This document shows, one piece after another, positions 25,374 through 35,058 of a DNA stretch of 64,000 nt; position 1 is the stretch's first letter; each line of letters begins with the position of its first letter. Under the pieces are notes generated by a model. That model saw only the letters and a program-made list of their open reading frames with translations, had not been told where the DNA came from and made no database searches. The position numbers and the translations under genes are program-made. The stretch covers positions 1 through 64,000 of the forward strand of contig JAGHST010000006.1 of assembly GCA_018065695.1 (NCBI GenBank), in the 5' to 3' direction. The DNA comes from Candidatus Cacconaster caballi. GTDB taxonomy: Bacteria; Bacteroidota; Bacteroidia; Bacteroidales; UBA932.

Positions 25374-28300
25374 ATGGGAAACTGGAGAAAAATATTGCTT
25401 GGAGTACTCATCATTGCCCTCGGCGTTCCGTCCGCGGCTCTGATAGCCTTGCAATCTCCAAAGGTCCAGACTTCCCTGGCCCGGAGGGCCACTGCGATTA
25501 TCTCCGCGAACATAGACGGACAGGTGTCCGTGGGGAAGGTTTCCATAGCGTTTCCACGCCTTTTCCTGCTCAAGAATGTATGCATCACCGGTGAGGGACC
25601 GCAGGACACCGTGATATGCCTGGGAAAGGCTTTTGTGGATGCGCGCCTGTTCGCGCTTCTGGGCGGTTCTCTGATTGTGGACAAGGTGTGGCTGGAGGAT
25701 GGCAGTGTCAGAATCCGCAATCTGAACGACAGCACCACAAACCTTTCGCGTCTGCTGGCTCCTTTTGCCGGCAGCGATACCGACGAGTCCGAAGAGTCCC
25801 TGCTCCGCAGCCTCTCCGTCAGGAGGGTGGCTCTGGAGAATTTCGACATATCCCGGAAAAATGCCTTCGCCCCTACGGCAGATACTTTGAAGGTCAATCC
25901 AAATGTGTTGAATACAAATGATCTGGAGATTGAAAATCTCAATCTTGACATCAGGAACATCAAATACAGGGATACTGACGATGCCTCACTGTCCATACGC
26001 AAATTCTCTTTCAACGAGAAGAGCGGGTTTACTCTCAGAAAGATGGAAGCAGACTTCCTGCTGGATAAGAATGGTTTGTCTGTAAGTGACTTATATTATC
26101 AGGACGATGATTCTCATCTCCAAGCGCCCCGTCTGGCCTTGCTGTTCGATGACTTTTCTGCTTTTGACGATTTTTTCAATGAAGTGGCGGTAGATGTGGA
26201 TGTCAAGGATGTCCACTTCGACGGAAAGACTTTGGAGCATCTGGCCGGAGTGGAATCGTCTCTTATGCTGGATGCCGCCTTCACTGCGGAAGGAGCGATG
26301 AACAATCTCAGGAGCGACAAACTGAGGATTCTGACCACAAGCCACAAATCTTTCCTCGACCTTTCGGCCAGTGTGTCCGGCCTTCCTGATCTGAAATCGT
26401 TGCTGATAGACGTAAATTTCAAGAAATGTCAGACAAACGCCAGCGATCTGGCATTCTTCCTCAGTACACTGAATCCCGCTTTCGACAGAAAGACCATCAG
26501 CGGACTTGCACCGGGCGAAACCGTCTATTTCAGGGGAACGCTTCGCGGAAAGCCTGACAAGTTCGAGGCAAAAGGAAGGCTCTCCACTACTTCAATGGGT
26601 GAGGTTCGGCTTAAGTTCCTCTGTGACAATGCCCTGGACAGTTCGCTCGGGCTGAAGGGCCTCCTGCAAGTGGACAAACTCAACCTCGGAGGTATCCTGT
26701 GTGTTCCTGATATGGGCGAGCTTACCTGTGATGCGGCGCTGGACGGCGTACTGGGAGGGGCGATGTCATTTGACATAGATTCGATGAAAATAGCCAGTTT
26801 TACTTACAACGGCTATGAATACAGAAATATAAGGGTTGACGGACTTCTGACGGACAACAAATTTGACGGAACCATATTCTGCAAGGACCCGAATATTGAC
26901 TTTACCTTCAAAGGCATCGCCAACTTCTCTCAGGACAGCAGCAGCACAGCCCGTTACAAATTCAACATGAACGTGAGGAACGTCAATCTTCACGCGCTCA
27001 ATTTCGACAAGAGGGAAATATCTTCCATTGCGCTCAGGAGCAATGCCGACATAGTTGTCGGCACAGACGGAAACATCAGGGGACAGGCATCCGTGACGGA
27101 TATCTACACCACTCTGGCTGAAGGGAAGACACGCTTGGAAGATATCAGGATGAGGGCATATATGTCGGATGAAAGGTATGTGGTGGGACTCTCCTCCGGA
27201 TTCGCTCAGATCCGTTACAGAGGTTCCTCGTCAATCGGCAAATTCATCGCCGACATTACGGAGATTGCCGGAAAGAAGAACCTCAGCCATATTCTCGGAG
27301 AGCCAGGGAGCGTGATCCCGGATGAATACAATTTCAGCCTCATTACCGGCAACTTGCGGAATATCTGTGGTTTCCTCTCTCCGGGCCTATTTGTGGCAGA
27401 CAGTACCAGAGTGAACCTGCAATTGTCAAGAAACGGCGAAATAAAAGGTCTTGTCGCATCAGATTTGATTGCCTATAACGACAACTATATCAAAAATCTG
27501 CATTTCGATGCCTCCAATCATGACAGCGGCGCCTTGAAGGTGAGCGGAAGCATTGAACTGCTTCAAAGCGGAGATATAGAGATCAGGGACAATACAGTCG
27601 ATGTGGGCATCGGAAACAATACGGTTTCTCTTCAGTATGCTTTCGACAATAAGGGAGAAAAACAGACAAGGGCAAGAATTTGTGCCGCAGCGCAGCTGTG
27701 CCATAGGGATTCCGTCGAACGGGTTGTGGCCTCCTTCCTTCCTTCGGAACTTGTGCTCTCCGGACAGGAATGGAATTTGTCTCCGGGCAGTGTCAGAGTG
27801 GGCAAAGAGAGCATCTATATAGAAAATTTCAAGATTTCAAGCGGAGGCCAGTACGTTGCTCTGCAAGGAACGGTAGGACCTCAGAGTTCGGATACCCTTC
27901 TGTTTGACGTCAACAAGTTTGACCTTTCTTCTCTGGCCGGCTTGCTGTCGGAAGACTACCGGATGACCGGCATATTGGATGCAGACGGTGAAGGCCACTG
28001 CATCGGCGGAGAAGAGATGGGAGTCCAGTTGGGCCTTGCGGCCGAAGGGCTGCACTTCAATGGCACTGAGATCGGCACCGTCAATCTCTCAAGCGAATGG
28101 AATCAGGCTGAAAAGCGGTTTGACCTGAAGTTGGATAATATTCTTTCCGGCAGAAATCCTCTCAGAGGCAGCGGTTTCTATGTTCCTTCGGACGGAACCG
28201 TCAAATTTGATGCCTCTTTCGACGAGTTCGGAGCGGGATGCCTTTCTTTCATCCTCTCGGGAGTGGCCTCCGATCTGACCGGATCCATTTCAGGAAAGAT

Positions 28301-29855
28301 GAGCCTCGGCGGATCTCTCGACAATTTCGATCTCCAATCTGAAGGTTTGCGCTTCAACAGGGTTGGAGCAACGCTCGACTATACTCAGGTACCGTACATT
28401 TTTGACGGACCGCTTTCACTGGATTCCCGCTCCATACGTTTCCTTGATGTAAAAATCAGTGACACGTATGGTCACAGCGGTGTTTTCTCCGGAACGGTGG
28501 ACCATGACCATTTCGATGACATTGCTCTCAATCTCCGCATACGGCTCAACAATATGCTTTCGCTCAAGACCGCTCAGAAGGACAATGAATCGTTTTTCGG
28601 TACTGCGTTCGCCACGGGTACCGTATCGGTCAGAGGCCCTCTGGAACGCATCAACATAGACATACGCGTCAAGACTGACGAACATTCGTCCATCAATATC
28701 CCGTTGGGCGGGTCGTCCGGTATGAAAACTTCGATGCTTACCTTCATAAACAACAGGGCACAGATGAGTGTGCTTGATTCTTTGAAATTGAGTTACAAGG
28801 CAAAGCAGCAGGAAGAAAATGTTTCCGGAGAGACTCTTCTCAACGTGAATGCTCAGATTACTGCAACTCCCGACGCCACCGTGCAGCTTGTTGTCGATCC
28901 GTCTTCAGGTGATGCCGTCAAGGTGAAGGGCTCCGGAAAAATAGGCATCAACATAGATCCTGTACTGCCGATGGATCTCAATGGGGAATATGTCATCGAT
29001 GAAGGAATATACAAACTGTCCCTGCTCGGACTCGTTTCGAAGGATTTCACCCTGAATTCGGGAAGCAAAGTTTCACTCAACGGTGATATAATGGACACGG
29101 ACCTTGATTTGACTGCAAATTACCGCACAAAGGCATCAATTTCCACTCTGATTGCCGACTCCACGTCGGTGGGCAACCGCCGCTATGTGGATTGCGGCAT
29201 AAAGGTGACCGGCAAACTGGAAAATCCTCAGATAAACTTCGATATACAGATTCCTGACATTGATCCTTCGACACAGGGCAAGGTCGCGGCGGCTCTCAAT
29301 ACCGAAGAGAAGAGGATGCAGCAGGTGCTGGCTCTTCTGGTCTCCGGAAGTTTCGTGCCGGACGAGCAGAGCGGCATTGTCAACAATACAACGATTCTCT
29401 ATTCCAACGCGTCTGAGATAATGTCGAACCAGCTGAACAAGATACTTCAGAGGCTTGACATCCCTGTGGATTTCGGCTTCAACTACCAGCCTACAAGCAG
29501 CGGCAGCAATCTCTTCGACGTTGCTATCTCGACTCAACTCTTCAACAACCGCGTCACCATCAACGGCAACATAGGCAACCGCCAGTATATGTCCTCTTCC
29601 AGGAGCGATGTTGTGGGAGACGTGGATGTCCAGATTAAAGTGAACAAGAGCGGAGATTTGCGATTCAACCTCTTCTCGCACTCCGCCGACGAATATTCCA
29701 ACTTCATCGACCAGACTCAGCGCAACGGCGTAGGAATTGTCTATCAGAAAGAGTTCGACACCTGGGGAGAATTCTTCCGCAAGACTTTCTGGAGCAAATC
29801 ACGTCAGGAGCAATATGAGAGAGAGCAGATGAAGCGCCATATCAATATACGATGA
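25374..29855 (+). CDS. TamB-like translocation/assembly module protein (DUF490)
   Basis: Very large protein with single N-terminal TM, repetitive beta-rich body, C-terminal DUF490 ('INFDIQIPDIDP...LALLVSGSFVP...'). Confidence 0.93.
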   Translation: MGNWRKILLGVLIIALGVPSAALIALQSPKVQTSLARRATAIISANIDGQVSVGKVSIAFPRLFLLKNVCITGEGPQDTVICLGKAFVDARLFALLGGSLIVDKVWLEDGSVRIRNLNDSTTNLSRLLAPFAGSDTDESEESLLRSLSVRRVALENFDISRKNAFAPTADTLKVNPNVLNTNDLEIENLNLDIRNIKYRDTDDASLSIRKFSFNEKSGFTLRKMEADFLLDKNGLSVSDLYYQDDDSHLQAPRLALLFDDFSAFDDFFNEVAVDVDVKDVHFDGKTLEHLAGVESSLMLDAAFTAEGAMNNLRSDKLRILTTSHKSFLDLSASVSGLPDLKSLLIDVNFKKCQTNASDLAFFLSTLNPAFDRKTISGLAPGETVYFRGTLRGKPDKFEAKGRLSTTSMGEVRLKFLCDNALDSSLGLKGLLQVDKLNLGGILCVPDMGELTCDAALDGVLGGAMSFDIDSMKIASFTYNGYEYRNIRVDGLLTDNKFDGTIFCKDPNIDFTFKGIANFSQDSSSTARYKFNMNVRNVNLHALNFDKREISSIALRSNADIVVGTDGNIRGQASVTDIYTTLAEGKTRLEDIRMRAYMSDERYVVGLSSGFAQIRYRGSSSIGKFIADITEIAGKKNLSHILGEPGSVIPDEYNFSLITGNLRNICGFLSPGLFVADSTRVNLQLSRNGEIKGLVASDLIAYNDNYIKNLHFDASNHDSGALKVSGSIELLQSGDIEIRDNTVDVGIGNNTVSLQYAFDNKGEKQTRARICAAAQLCHRDSVERVVASFLPSELVLSGQEWNLSPGSVRVGKESIYIENFKISSGGQYVALQGTVGPQSSDTLLFDVNKFDLSSLAGLLSEDYRMTGILDADGEGHCIGGEEMGVQLGLAAEGLHFNGTEIGTVNLSSEWNQAEKRFDLKLDNILSGRNPLRGSGFYVPSDGTVKFDASFDEFGAGCLSFILSGVASDLTGSISGKMSLGGSLDNFDLQSEGLRFNRVGATLDYTQVPYIFDGPLSLDSRSIRFLDVKISDTYGHSGVFSGTVDHDHFDDIALNLRIRLNNMLSLKTAQKDNESFFGTAFATGTVSVRGPLERINIDIRVKTDEHSSINIPLGGSSGMKTSMLTFINNRAQMSVLDSLKLSYKAKQQEENVSGETLLNVNAQITATPDATVQLVVDPSSGDAVKVKGSGKIGINIDPVLPMDLNGEYVIDEGIYKLSLLGLVSKDFTLNSGSKVSLNGDIMDTDLDLTANYRTKASISTLIADSTSVGNRRYVDCGIKVTGKLENPQINFDIQIPDIDPSTQGKVAAALNTEEKRMQQVLALLVSGSFVPDEQSGIVNNTTILYSNASEIMSNQLNKILQRLDIPVDFGFNYQPTSSGSNLFDVAISTQLFNNRVTINGNIGNRQYMSSSRSDVVGDVDVQIKVNKSGDLRFNLFSHSADEYSNFIDQTQRNGVGIVYQKEFDTWGEFFRKTFWSKSRQEQYEREQMKRHINIR

Positions 29856-30553
29856 ACGGAAGACTTTTTCTCATACCGACTCCGCTTGGAGATTACAGCC
29901 CTTCCCGGGTTCTGCCCGCGCCAGTATTGGAACTCCTACCTTCGATAAGACTCTATTTCGTGGAGGAGCTACGCTCAGCGCGCCGTTTTCTTTCAGCGGC
30001 AGGGCTTCGCGGCCATATCGAAGAGATTGAATTGCACGAACTCAACGAACATACTTCACGTGAACAGATAGAACAGTATTCGCTTCTGCTGGGCACTCGC
30101 GATGCTGCCCTGATCTCTGAGGCCGGTCTGCCTGCCGTGGCCGACCCGGGTGCGCTGCTTGTGGAACTGGCACATCGGCGTGGAGTGGAGGTTGTGCCGC
30201 AGGTGGGGCCTTCTTCCCTTATGATGGCTCTCATGTCTTCCGGCATGAACGGACAATGCTTCGCCTTTACCGGCTATCTGCCTGTCAAGAAGGAGGATAG
30301 GCGCAATGCTATTCTTTCTCTGGAGAAAACTTCCATCAGACAGCGCCAGAGTCAGATTATAATAGAAACTCCGTACCGCAACGATTCGCTGATGGAAGAT
30401 CTGCTCTCAGTCTGCCGTCCGACAACACGAATATGTGTCGCAGCCGATATTACGCTGCCGTCGCAACTCATTCGCACCCGCAACGTGGCACAATGGCGCA
30501 AGGAACCTGTTGTGATAGGCAAGCGTCCGTGTGTCTTTGTAGTAATGGGTTGA
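29852..30553 (+). CDS. SAM-dependent methyltransferase, tetrapyrrole methylase/RsmI-related
   Basis: 'LFLIPTPLGD', 'ALISEAGLPAVADPGALLVELAHRRGVEVVPQVGPSSLMMALMSSGMNGQ.FAFTGYLP'. Confidence 0.9.
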   Translation: MNGRLFLIPTPLGDYSPSRVLPAPVLELLPSIRLYFVEELRSARRFLSAAGLRGHIEEIELHELNEHTSREQIEQYSLLLGTRDAALISEAGLPAVADPGALLVELAHRRGVEVVPQVGPSSLMMALMSSGMNGQCFAFTGYLPVKKEDRRNAILSLEKTSIRQRQSQIIIETPYRNDSLMEDLLSVCRPTTRICVAADITLPSQLIRTRNVAQWRKEPVVIGKRPCVFVVMG

Positions 30554-30557
30554 AGAT

Positions 30558-32099
30558 ATGAAAGAATTTGAAATCGCATTTCCCATCGGTGTGACTCCTT
30601 CCCCGGAGGAACTCCGCAAAGCTGCCGGACGCGCTTTGGGCGTGAAGCCCGACAAAGTTGCCGACCTGAGCATAATCCGCCGTTCGCTCGATGCCCGGGG
30701 AGAGATTCTATACAGATACCGCATATCAGCGGCGGCCCAGGGCGAAACTCTTGAAAAATATCAGGTTGATGAGTACCGCGACGTGTCGCGCAGCGAGCCT
30801 GTGATTGTTGTGGGAGCCGGTCCTGCCGGAATGTTCGCTTCCCTGCGCCTCCTTATGGAGGGACGCAAGCCCGTCGTGCTGGAGAGGGGAAAGGACGTGC
30901 ATATGCGCAAGGCCGACATAGCCGCCATCAACCGGAGACAGATTGCCTGTACCGAGTCGAATTATTGCTTCGGTGAAGGCGGTGCCGGTACCTTTTCGGA
31001 CGGAAAACTCTTCACCCGTTCAAACAAGAGGGGAGACATACGCGAAGTTCTTCACCAGCTTGTCCGTTTCGGAGCTGATCCGTCCATTCTTGTGGATGCA
31101 CATCCCCATATCGGCAGTGACCGTCTGCCACGGATTGTTGAGAATATCCGCCACTGCATCGAAGAATACGGAGGGGAATATCATTTTTCAGAGAAGGTTA
31201 TCGACATTGTGCAGGTGGATGATGGCAGAAGGAAGAGTTGGAAAGTGATTTGTGAGGGCGGGGCGGTTTATTGTGCATCCAGCGTCATTCTGGCTACAGG
31301 CCATTCATCACGTGAAATATACAGGTTGTTCGCATCCAAGGGATGGCCTTTGGAGGCAAAGGGTTTTGCCCTCGGCGTGCGCGCAGAGCATCCCCAGTCC
31401 CTGATAAACCGCATACAGTATCACGGAAAGTATCAGCCGTGGATGCCTGCGGCAGAATATTCTCTGGTGGAACAGGTTGAGGGAAGGGGAGTGTTCAGTT
31501 TCTGTATGTGCCCCGGTGGTATTCTGGTGCCCTCCTGCACTGCTCCTGGAGAGGTTGTGCTGAACGGAATGAGCAATTCGCAGCGCAATTCACAGTGGGC
31601 CAATGCCGGGATTGTCTGCTCGGTGGAGCCTTCGGATGTGGGGGAATATGACAGATACGGTGTTCTGGGACTTATGGAGTTCCAAAGTGCAGTCGAGCGG
31701 CGGATGTTCGAGTTTTCTTCTTCGCTCAAGGCTCCGTCACAGAGAATGTTGGATTTCTGCCGAAAGAAGGATTCGGCAGGACTCCCCGCCAGCTCATATC
31801 AGCCGGGAACGGTCAATGCTCCTTTGTATGAACTGCTTCCTCCGTTTATTTTTGAACGTCTCAGGGTGGGTTTTGCCGCTTTCGACCGCAAGATGAAGGG
31901 CTACTATACCAACGATGCTCTTCTTCTTGCCACAGAATCAAGAACATCGTCCCCGGTACGCATTCCGCGCAATCCCGAGACGATGTCCGTTGAGGGTCTT
32001 GAGGGGCTTATTCCTTGCGGTGAGGGAGCCGGCTATGCCGGAGGCATAGTCTCCAGTGCCGTGGATGGAATACTCGCCGCTCTGGCCGTCAGCCGTTAG
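30558..32099 (+). CDS. FAD-dependent oxidoreductase (NAD(P)/FAD dehydrogenase family)
   Basis: 'VIVVGAGPAGMFASLRLLMEGRKPVVLERG', 'GGAGTFSDGKL', 'GEGAGYAGGIVSSAVDG'. Confidence 0.92.
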   Translation: MKEFEIAFPIGVTPSPEELRKAAGRALGVKPDKVADLSIIRRSLDARGEILYRYRISAAAQGETLEKYQVDEYRDVSRSEPVIVVGAGPAGMFASLRLLMEGRKPVVLERGKDVHMRKADIAAINRRQIACTESNYCFGEGGAGTFSDGKLFTRSNKRGDIREVLHQLVRFGADPSILVDAHPHIGSDRLPRIVENIRHCIEEYGGEYHFSEKVIDIVQVDDGRRKSWKVICEGGAVYCASSVILATGHSSREIYRLFASKGWPLEAKGFALGVRAEHPQSLINRIQYHGKYQPWMPAAEYSLVEQVEGRGVFSFCMCPGGILVPSCTAPGEVVLNGMSNSQRNSQWANAGIVCSVEPSDVGEYDRYGVLGLMEFQSAVERRMFEFSSSLKAPSQRMLDFCRKKDSAGLPASSYQPGTVNAPLYELLPPFIFERLRVGFAAFDRKMKGYYTNDALLLATESRTSSPVRIPRNPETMSVEGLEGLIPCGEGAGYAGGIVSSAVDGILAALAVSR

Positions 32100-32629
32100 T
32101 GGCAACCGCCACCGCAGGATGAGCAGTCTCCTCCGCAGTTATGGGCGGCTCTTTCGCCGTGGAGGCCTTCGGTTAGTTCTTTGTCTGTGGCATCGCGTAC
32201 GCCTGTGATTTCTCCTGCAAAGTTCAGAGTTGCTCCTGCAAGTTCGTGGTTGAAGTCCATTTTGACGGTTTCTGCGTCAACGGAGACGACTTTGCCCGGA
32301 ATCACGCCTCCAGCCTGGTTCATCATCGGAATTGTGTTGCCCGGTACGAGGAGGTCCTCCTGAATTTTGCCGTCTATTTCGAAAATGTTCTTGGGAAGAT
32401 CCACTACCGATTGCGGGTCATAGACGCCGTATCCTTCTTCTGGAGTGAGGGTGAATTGAAATCTGTCACCTACTTTCAGGCCTTTAATGTTGTCTTCGAA
32501 TTTAGGGAGGAGGTATCCGAGGCCGAAGATGAATTCGAGGGGGTTGTCCTGTGTGGTCTGGTCTTTGACCTGGCCGTCAACTGTAAGTGTGTAGGTCAGG
32601 GACACTACTTTTTCGTCTGCTATTGTCAT
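32096..32629 (-). CDS. slyD: FKBP-type peptidyl-prolyl isomerase, SlyD-like
   Basis: 'VSLTYTLTVDGQVKD', 'PLEFIFGLGYLLPKFEDNIKGLKVGD', metal-binding tail CGGDCSSCGGGCH. Confidence 0.92.
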   Translation of the reverse strand: MTIADEKVVSLTYTLTVDGQVKDQTTQDNPLEFIFGLGYLLPKFEDNIKGLKVGDRFQFTLTPEEGYGVYDPQSVVDLPKNIFEIDGKIQEDLLVPGNTIPMMNQAGGVIPGKVVSVDAETVKMDFNHELAGATLNFAGEITGVRDATDKELTEGLHGERAAHNCGGDCSSCGGGCH

Positions 32630-32713
32630 AGTTTTTGTTTTTAAAAGTTCATTGTAATATTTCGCTATTGTTCGTTTTATCCGGCGTAGCAGGCCTTCGG
32701 CCTTGAACGGGAG

Positions 32714-32721
32714 CAAAGTTA
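32714..32721 (-). promoter_or_regulatory. Putative -7 box (TAACTTTG on minus) for slyD
   Basis: CAAAGTTA on plus, 85 nt upstream of the slyD ATG. Confidence 0.4.
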
Positions 32722-32725
32722 AGAA

Positions 32726-33427
32726 TTATTTGGAATTGGCTGTAACTCCAAGTCCGAAAAGGGCGAAATCGCCAAGACAGGGGTCGGCTGGGAATATGCC
32801 GCGGAAATAATCCGTAATTTCGTCGGCGGTTCTGAAATCTGTGGCGTTGCGGTTTGTAATGCCGAGTGCGCGGGCCTGAGTGTGGACGTGGGTGTCCAGC
32901 GGGATGATGAGGCAGGCGGGGTCTGTGTCTTTCCAGATGCCGAAATCTACAATGCCGTCGCGGCGGACCATCCAGCGCCGCATCATATGAATCTTCTTGT
33001 TGGCGGCTTTGAGGTCGCTCTTCTGGCCGAAGACGAGAGTGCGGAAGCCGTCAGCCGAAAGGCTTTCAAGCGATTCGTGATCGGAAAAATATAACCTCAG
33101 ACGTTCGAATATGGCAGCCATCTCACACCATTTCACGGTACGGTGCAACGATACCGGATCGCAACGGTAGGAACCGCGCATCACATAGTCGTAGGGCTTC
33201 CAACCCATCTCATCGTAGGCGCGGCGGATGTCTCGCACTATCATGGAGCGTCTGCCCCAGGCAAGGTGAGCGGCCACGACAGAGGCCACCTCCACGTCCT
33301 TGAGGTCGGCACGTGATTGCTTCGCCATTTCAAGAAAATGGCGCGGTCCGGATATGGGGTCTTCTTCGAAATATTGGCGGGAATTGTACTTTGCAGCATA
33401 TTCCCGCACTTTTTCTTCCAGCGACAT
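32726..33427 (-). CDS. TIGR02757/DUF2400 family protein
   Basis: 'DPISGPRHF', 'WGRRSMIVRDI', 'CLIIPLDTHVHTQARALGITNRNATD'. Confidence 0.9.
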   Translation of the reverse strand: MSLEEKVREYAAKYNSRQYFEEDPISGPRHFLEMAKQSRADLKDVEVASVVAAHLAWGRRSMIVRDIRRAYDEMGWKPYDYVMRGSYRCDPVSLHRTVKWCEMAAIFERLRLYFSDHESLESLSADGFRTLVFGQKSDLKAANKKIHMMRRWMVRRDGIVDFGIWKDTDPACLIIPLDTHVHTQARALGITNRNATDFRTADEITDYFRGIFPADPCLGDFALFGLGVTANSK

Positions 33428-33431
33428 CGAA

Positions 33432-34559
33432 CTATAAGGTGATGAGGGTGTAGCGGCGCGAGCCTACGCCGATTTTTTCGGCCTGGTCAAGACAGCTCCG
33501 CCAGTCTGTGTCCGGGTGGGTGTTGTCGAAGACATCGTGGTGGTCCACAAAGCCTTCGGCTTTCATATTCTCCTCCAGACAACTGCCCTTTGCCGGCATT
33601 GCGGCGTTGCAGGCATCTGCACAGGCCTGATCGAGGGCAACCGGGTCGAAAGAGGCGAACATTCCGATGTCGGGGATGATAGGGGCATCGTTCTCGCTGT
33701 GGCAGTCACAGTTTGGAGATACGTCCATAATTATGGAAATATGGAAATTAGGCCTTCCGTCAAGTACGGCTTTGCTGTATTCCGCCATACGGCGTCCTAG
33801 GTGTTCGTTGGCAAAGTAGTTCTTGAAGCGGATTGCATCGAAGTTGCAGGCACCTATGCAACGGCCGCAACCTACACAATTGTCGGAAACAGTCATCTTG
33901 CGGCGTGAATCGTCGAAGACGAGGCCTCCGTTGGCACACTCTTTCTGGCAGAGGCGGCAGCCGCGGCAGAGTTCAGGATTGATTTCAGGTCTGCCGTTGC
34001 AGTGCTGATCCTTTTTGCCGGCTCTCGAACCGCAGCCCATACCGACATTCTTGAGAGCGCCGCCGAAACCGGCTTCTTCGTGCCCCTTGAAATGGGAAAG
34101 GCTTATGAAGACATCTGCGTCCATAATGGCCCTGCCTATATGAGCCTCCTTGATGAACTCACCGCCTTTTACTGGAACATCCACATCGTCAGTGCCTTTG
34201 AGTCCGTCCGCGATGATGACCGGGCAACCTGCGGTGTATGGAGTGAAGCCGTTGAGCCAGGCACATTCGAGATGCTCCAGAGCATTCTTGCGGAATCCGG
34301 GATAGAGTGTGTTGCAGTCTGTCAGGAACGGCTTTCCGCCGAGTTCCTTTACGAGGTCAACCACCACGCGCGCATAGTTCGGCCTGAGGAAGCTGAGGTT
34401 GCCAAGTTCGCCGAAATGCATCTTGATGGCGACAAATTTACCATCCATATCAATCCGGCCGATTCCTGCGGCCTGCAGGAGTTTCTTGAACTTGAGAGGG
34501 ACAGGATCTCCGAATGCAGGAGTCCTGAAATTGGTGAAATATACTTCAGATGTTTTCAT
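33432..34559 (-). CDS. DUF362 domain-containing 4Fe-4S protein
   Basis: DUF362 'HFGELGNLSFLRPNYARVVVDLVKELGGKPFLTDCNTLY', two 4Fe-4S motifs (CRGCRLCQKEC, CVGCGRCIGAC). Confidence 0.92.
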   Translation of the reverse strand: MKTSEVYFTNFRTPAFGDPVPLKFKKLLQAAGIGRIDMDGKFVAIKMHFGELGNLSFLRPNYARVVVDLVKELGGKPFLTDCNTLYPGFRKNALEHLECAWLNGFTPYTAGCPVIIADGLKGTDDVDVPVKGGEFIKEAHIGRAIMDADVFISLSHFKGHEEAGFGGALKNVGMGCGSRAGKKDQHCNGRPEINPELCRGCRLCQKECANGGLVFDDSRRKMTVSDNCVGCGRCIGACNFDAIRFKNYFANEHLGRRMAEYSKAVLDGRPNFHISIIMDVSPNCDCHSENDAPIIPDIGMFASFDPVALDQACADACNAAMPAKGSCLEENMKAEGFVDHHDVFDNTHPDTDWRSCLDQAEKIGVGSRRYTLITL

Positions 34560-34578
34560 AGCGATACAAATATAATAT

Positions 34579-34615
34579 AAAAGCCGGCTGAGGCAAATGC
34601 TCGAGCCGGCTTTTT
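34579..34615 (-). terminator. Bidirectional-looking terminator downstream of rpmE
   Basis: aaaaGCCGGCT...AGCCGGCttttt perfect stem with flanking A/T runs. Confidence 0.85.
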
Positions 34616-34633
34616 ATCAACAGAAAAGAAAAC

Positions 34634-34885
34634 TTATTTCTTTTTCTGACCGTATCTTGAGTAGAATTTATCAACGCGACCGGCAGTGTCGACGAGTTTC
34701 ATCTTACCTGTGTAGAACGGGTGTGAAGTGTTGGAAATTTCGACCTTCACTACAGGGAACTCGACGCCGTTTACATCAATTGTCTCCTTTGTTGCAACGC
34801 AGGAACGGGTGATGAAGACGTGGTCGTTTGACATATCCTTGAATGCTACAAGACGGTAGGATTCGGGATGGATACCTTTTTTCAT
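34634..34885 (-). CDS. rpmE2: 50S ribosomal protein L31 type B
   Basis: 'MKKGIHPESYRLVAFKDMSNDHVFITRSC', 'ISNTSHPFYTGKMKLVDTAGRVDKFYSRYG'. Confidence 0.96.
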   Translation of the reverse strand: MKKGIHPESYRLVAFKDMSNDHVFITRSCVATKETIDVNGVEFPVVKVEISNTSHPFYTGKMKLVDTAGRVDKFYSRYGQKKK

Positions 34886-34920
34886 TTTCTTGGAATTTTG
34901 ATTTTTAACTTTTCGGGCTG

Positions 34921-34951
34921 CAAATGTAGGAATTATTTTTTCCCGATGCAA
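34921..34951 (-). promoter_or_regulatory. Promoter of rpmE: TTG-N20-TACATTTG on the minus strand
   Basis: Plus-strand CAAATGTA (34921-34928) and CAA (34949-34951), spacing 20 bp, matching the Bacteroidota -33/-7 consensus. Confidence 0.65.
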
Positions 34952-35013
34952 CATTATGCAGTAATTTTTGCATCCGTGCTTATTCGCCGGGACCAATATG
35001 GCCGAAAAATTAT

Positions 35014-35021
35014 TAACTTTG
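35014..35021 (+). promoter_or_regulatory. Putative -7 box TAACTTTG for glmM
   Basis: TAnnTTTG match 37 bp upstream of the ATG at 35059. Confidence 0.5.
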
Positions 35022-35058
35022 CACTTTATTTTGACAACAGGTCAAAGAGTAGAACAAT

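Noticed and set aside
25316-26014. N-terminal 233-residue extension of the tsaD ORF
   Set aside because: Antisense to tamB; true TsaD start is MSVTILGIESSCDD at 25315, preceded by a putative -7 box.
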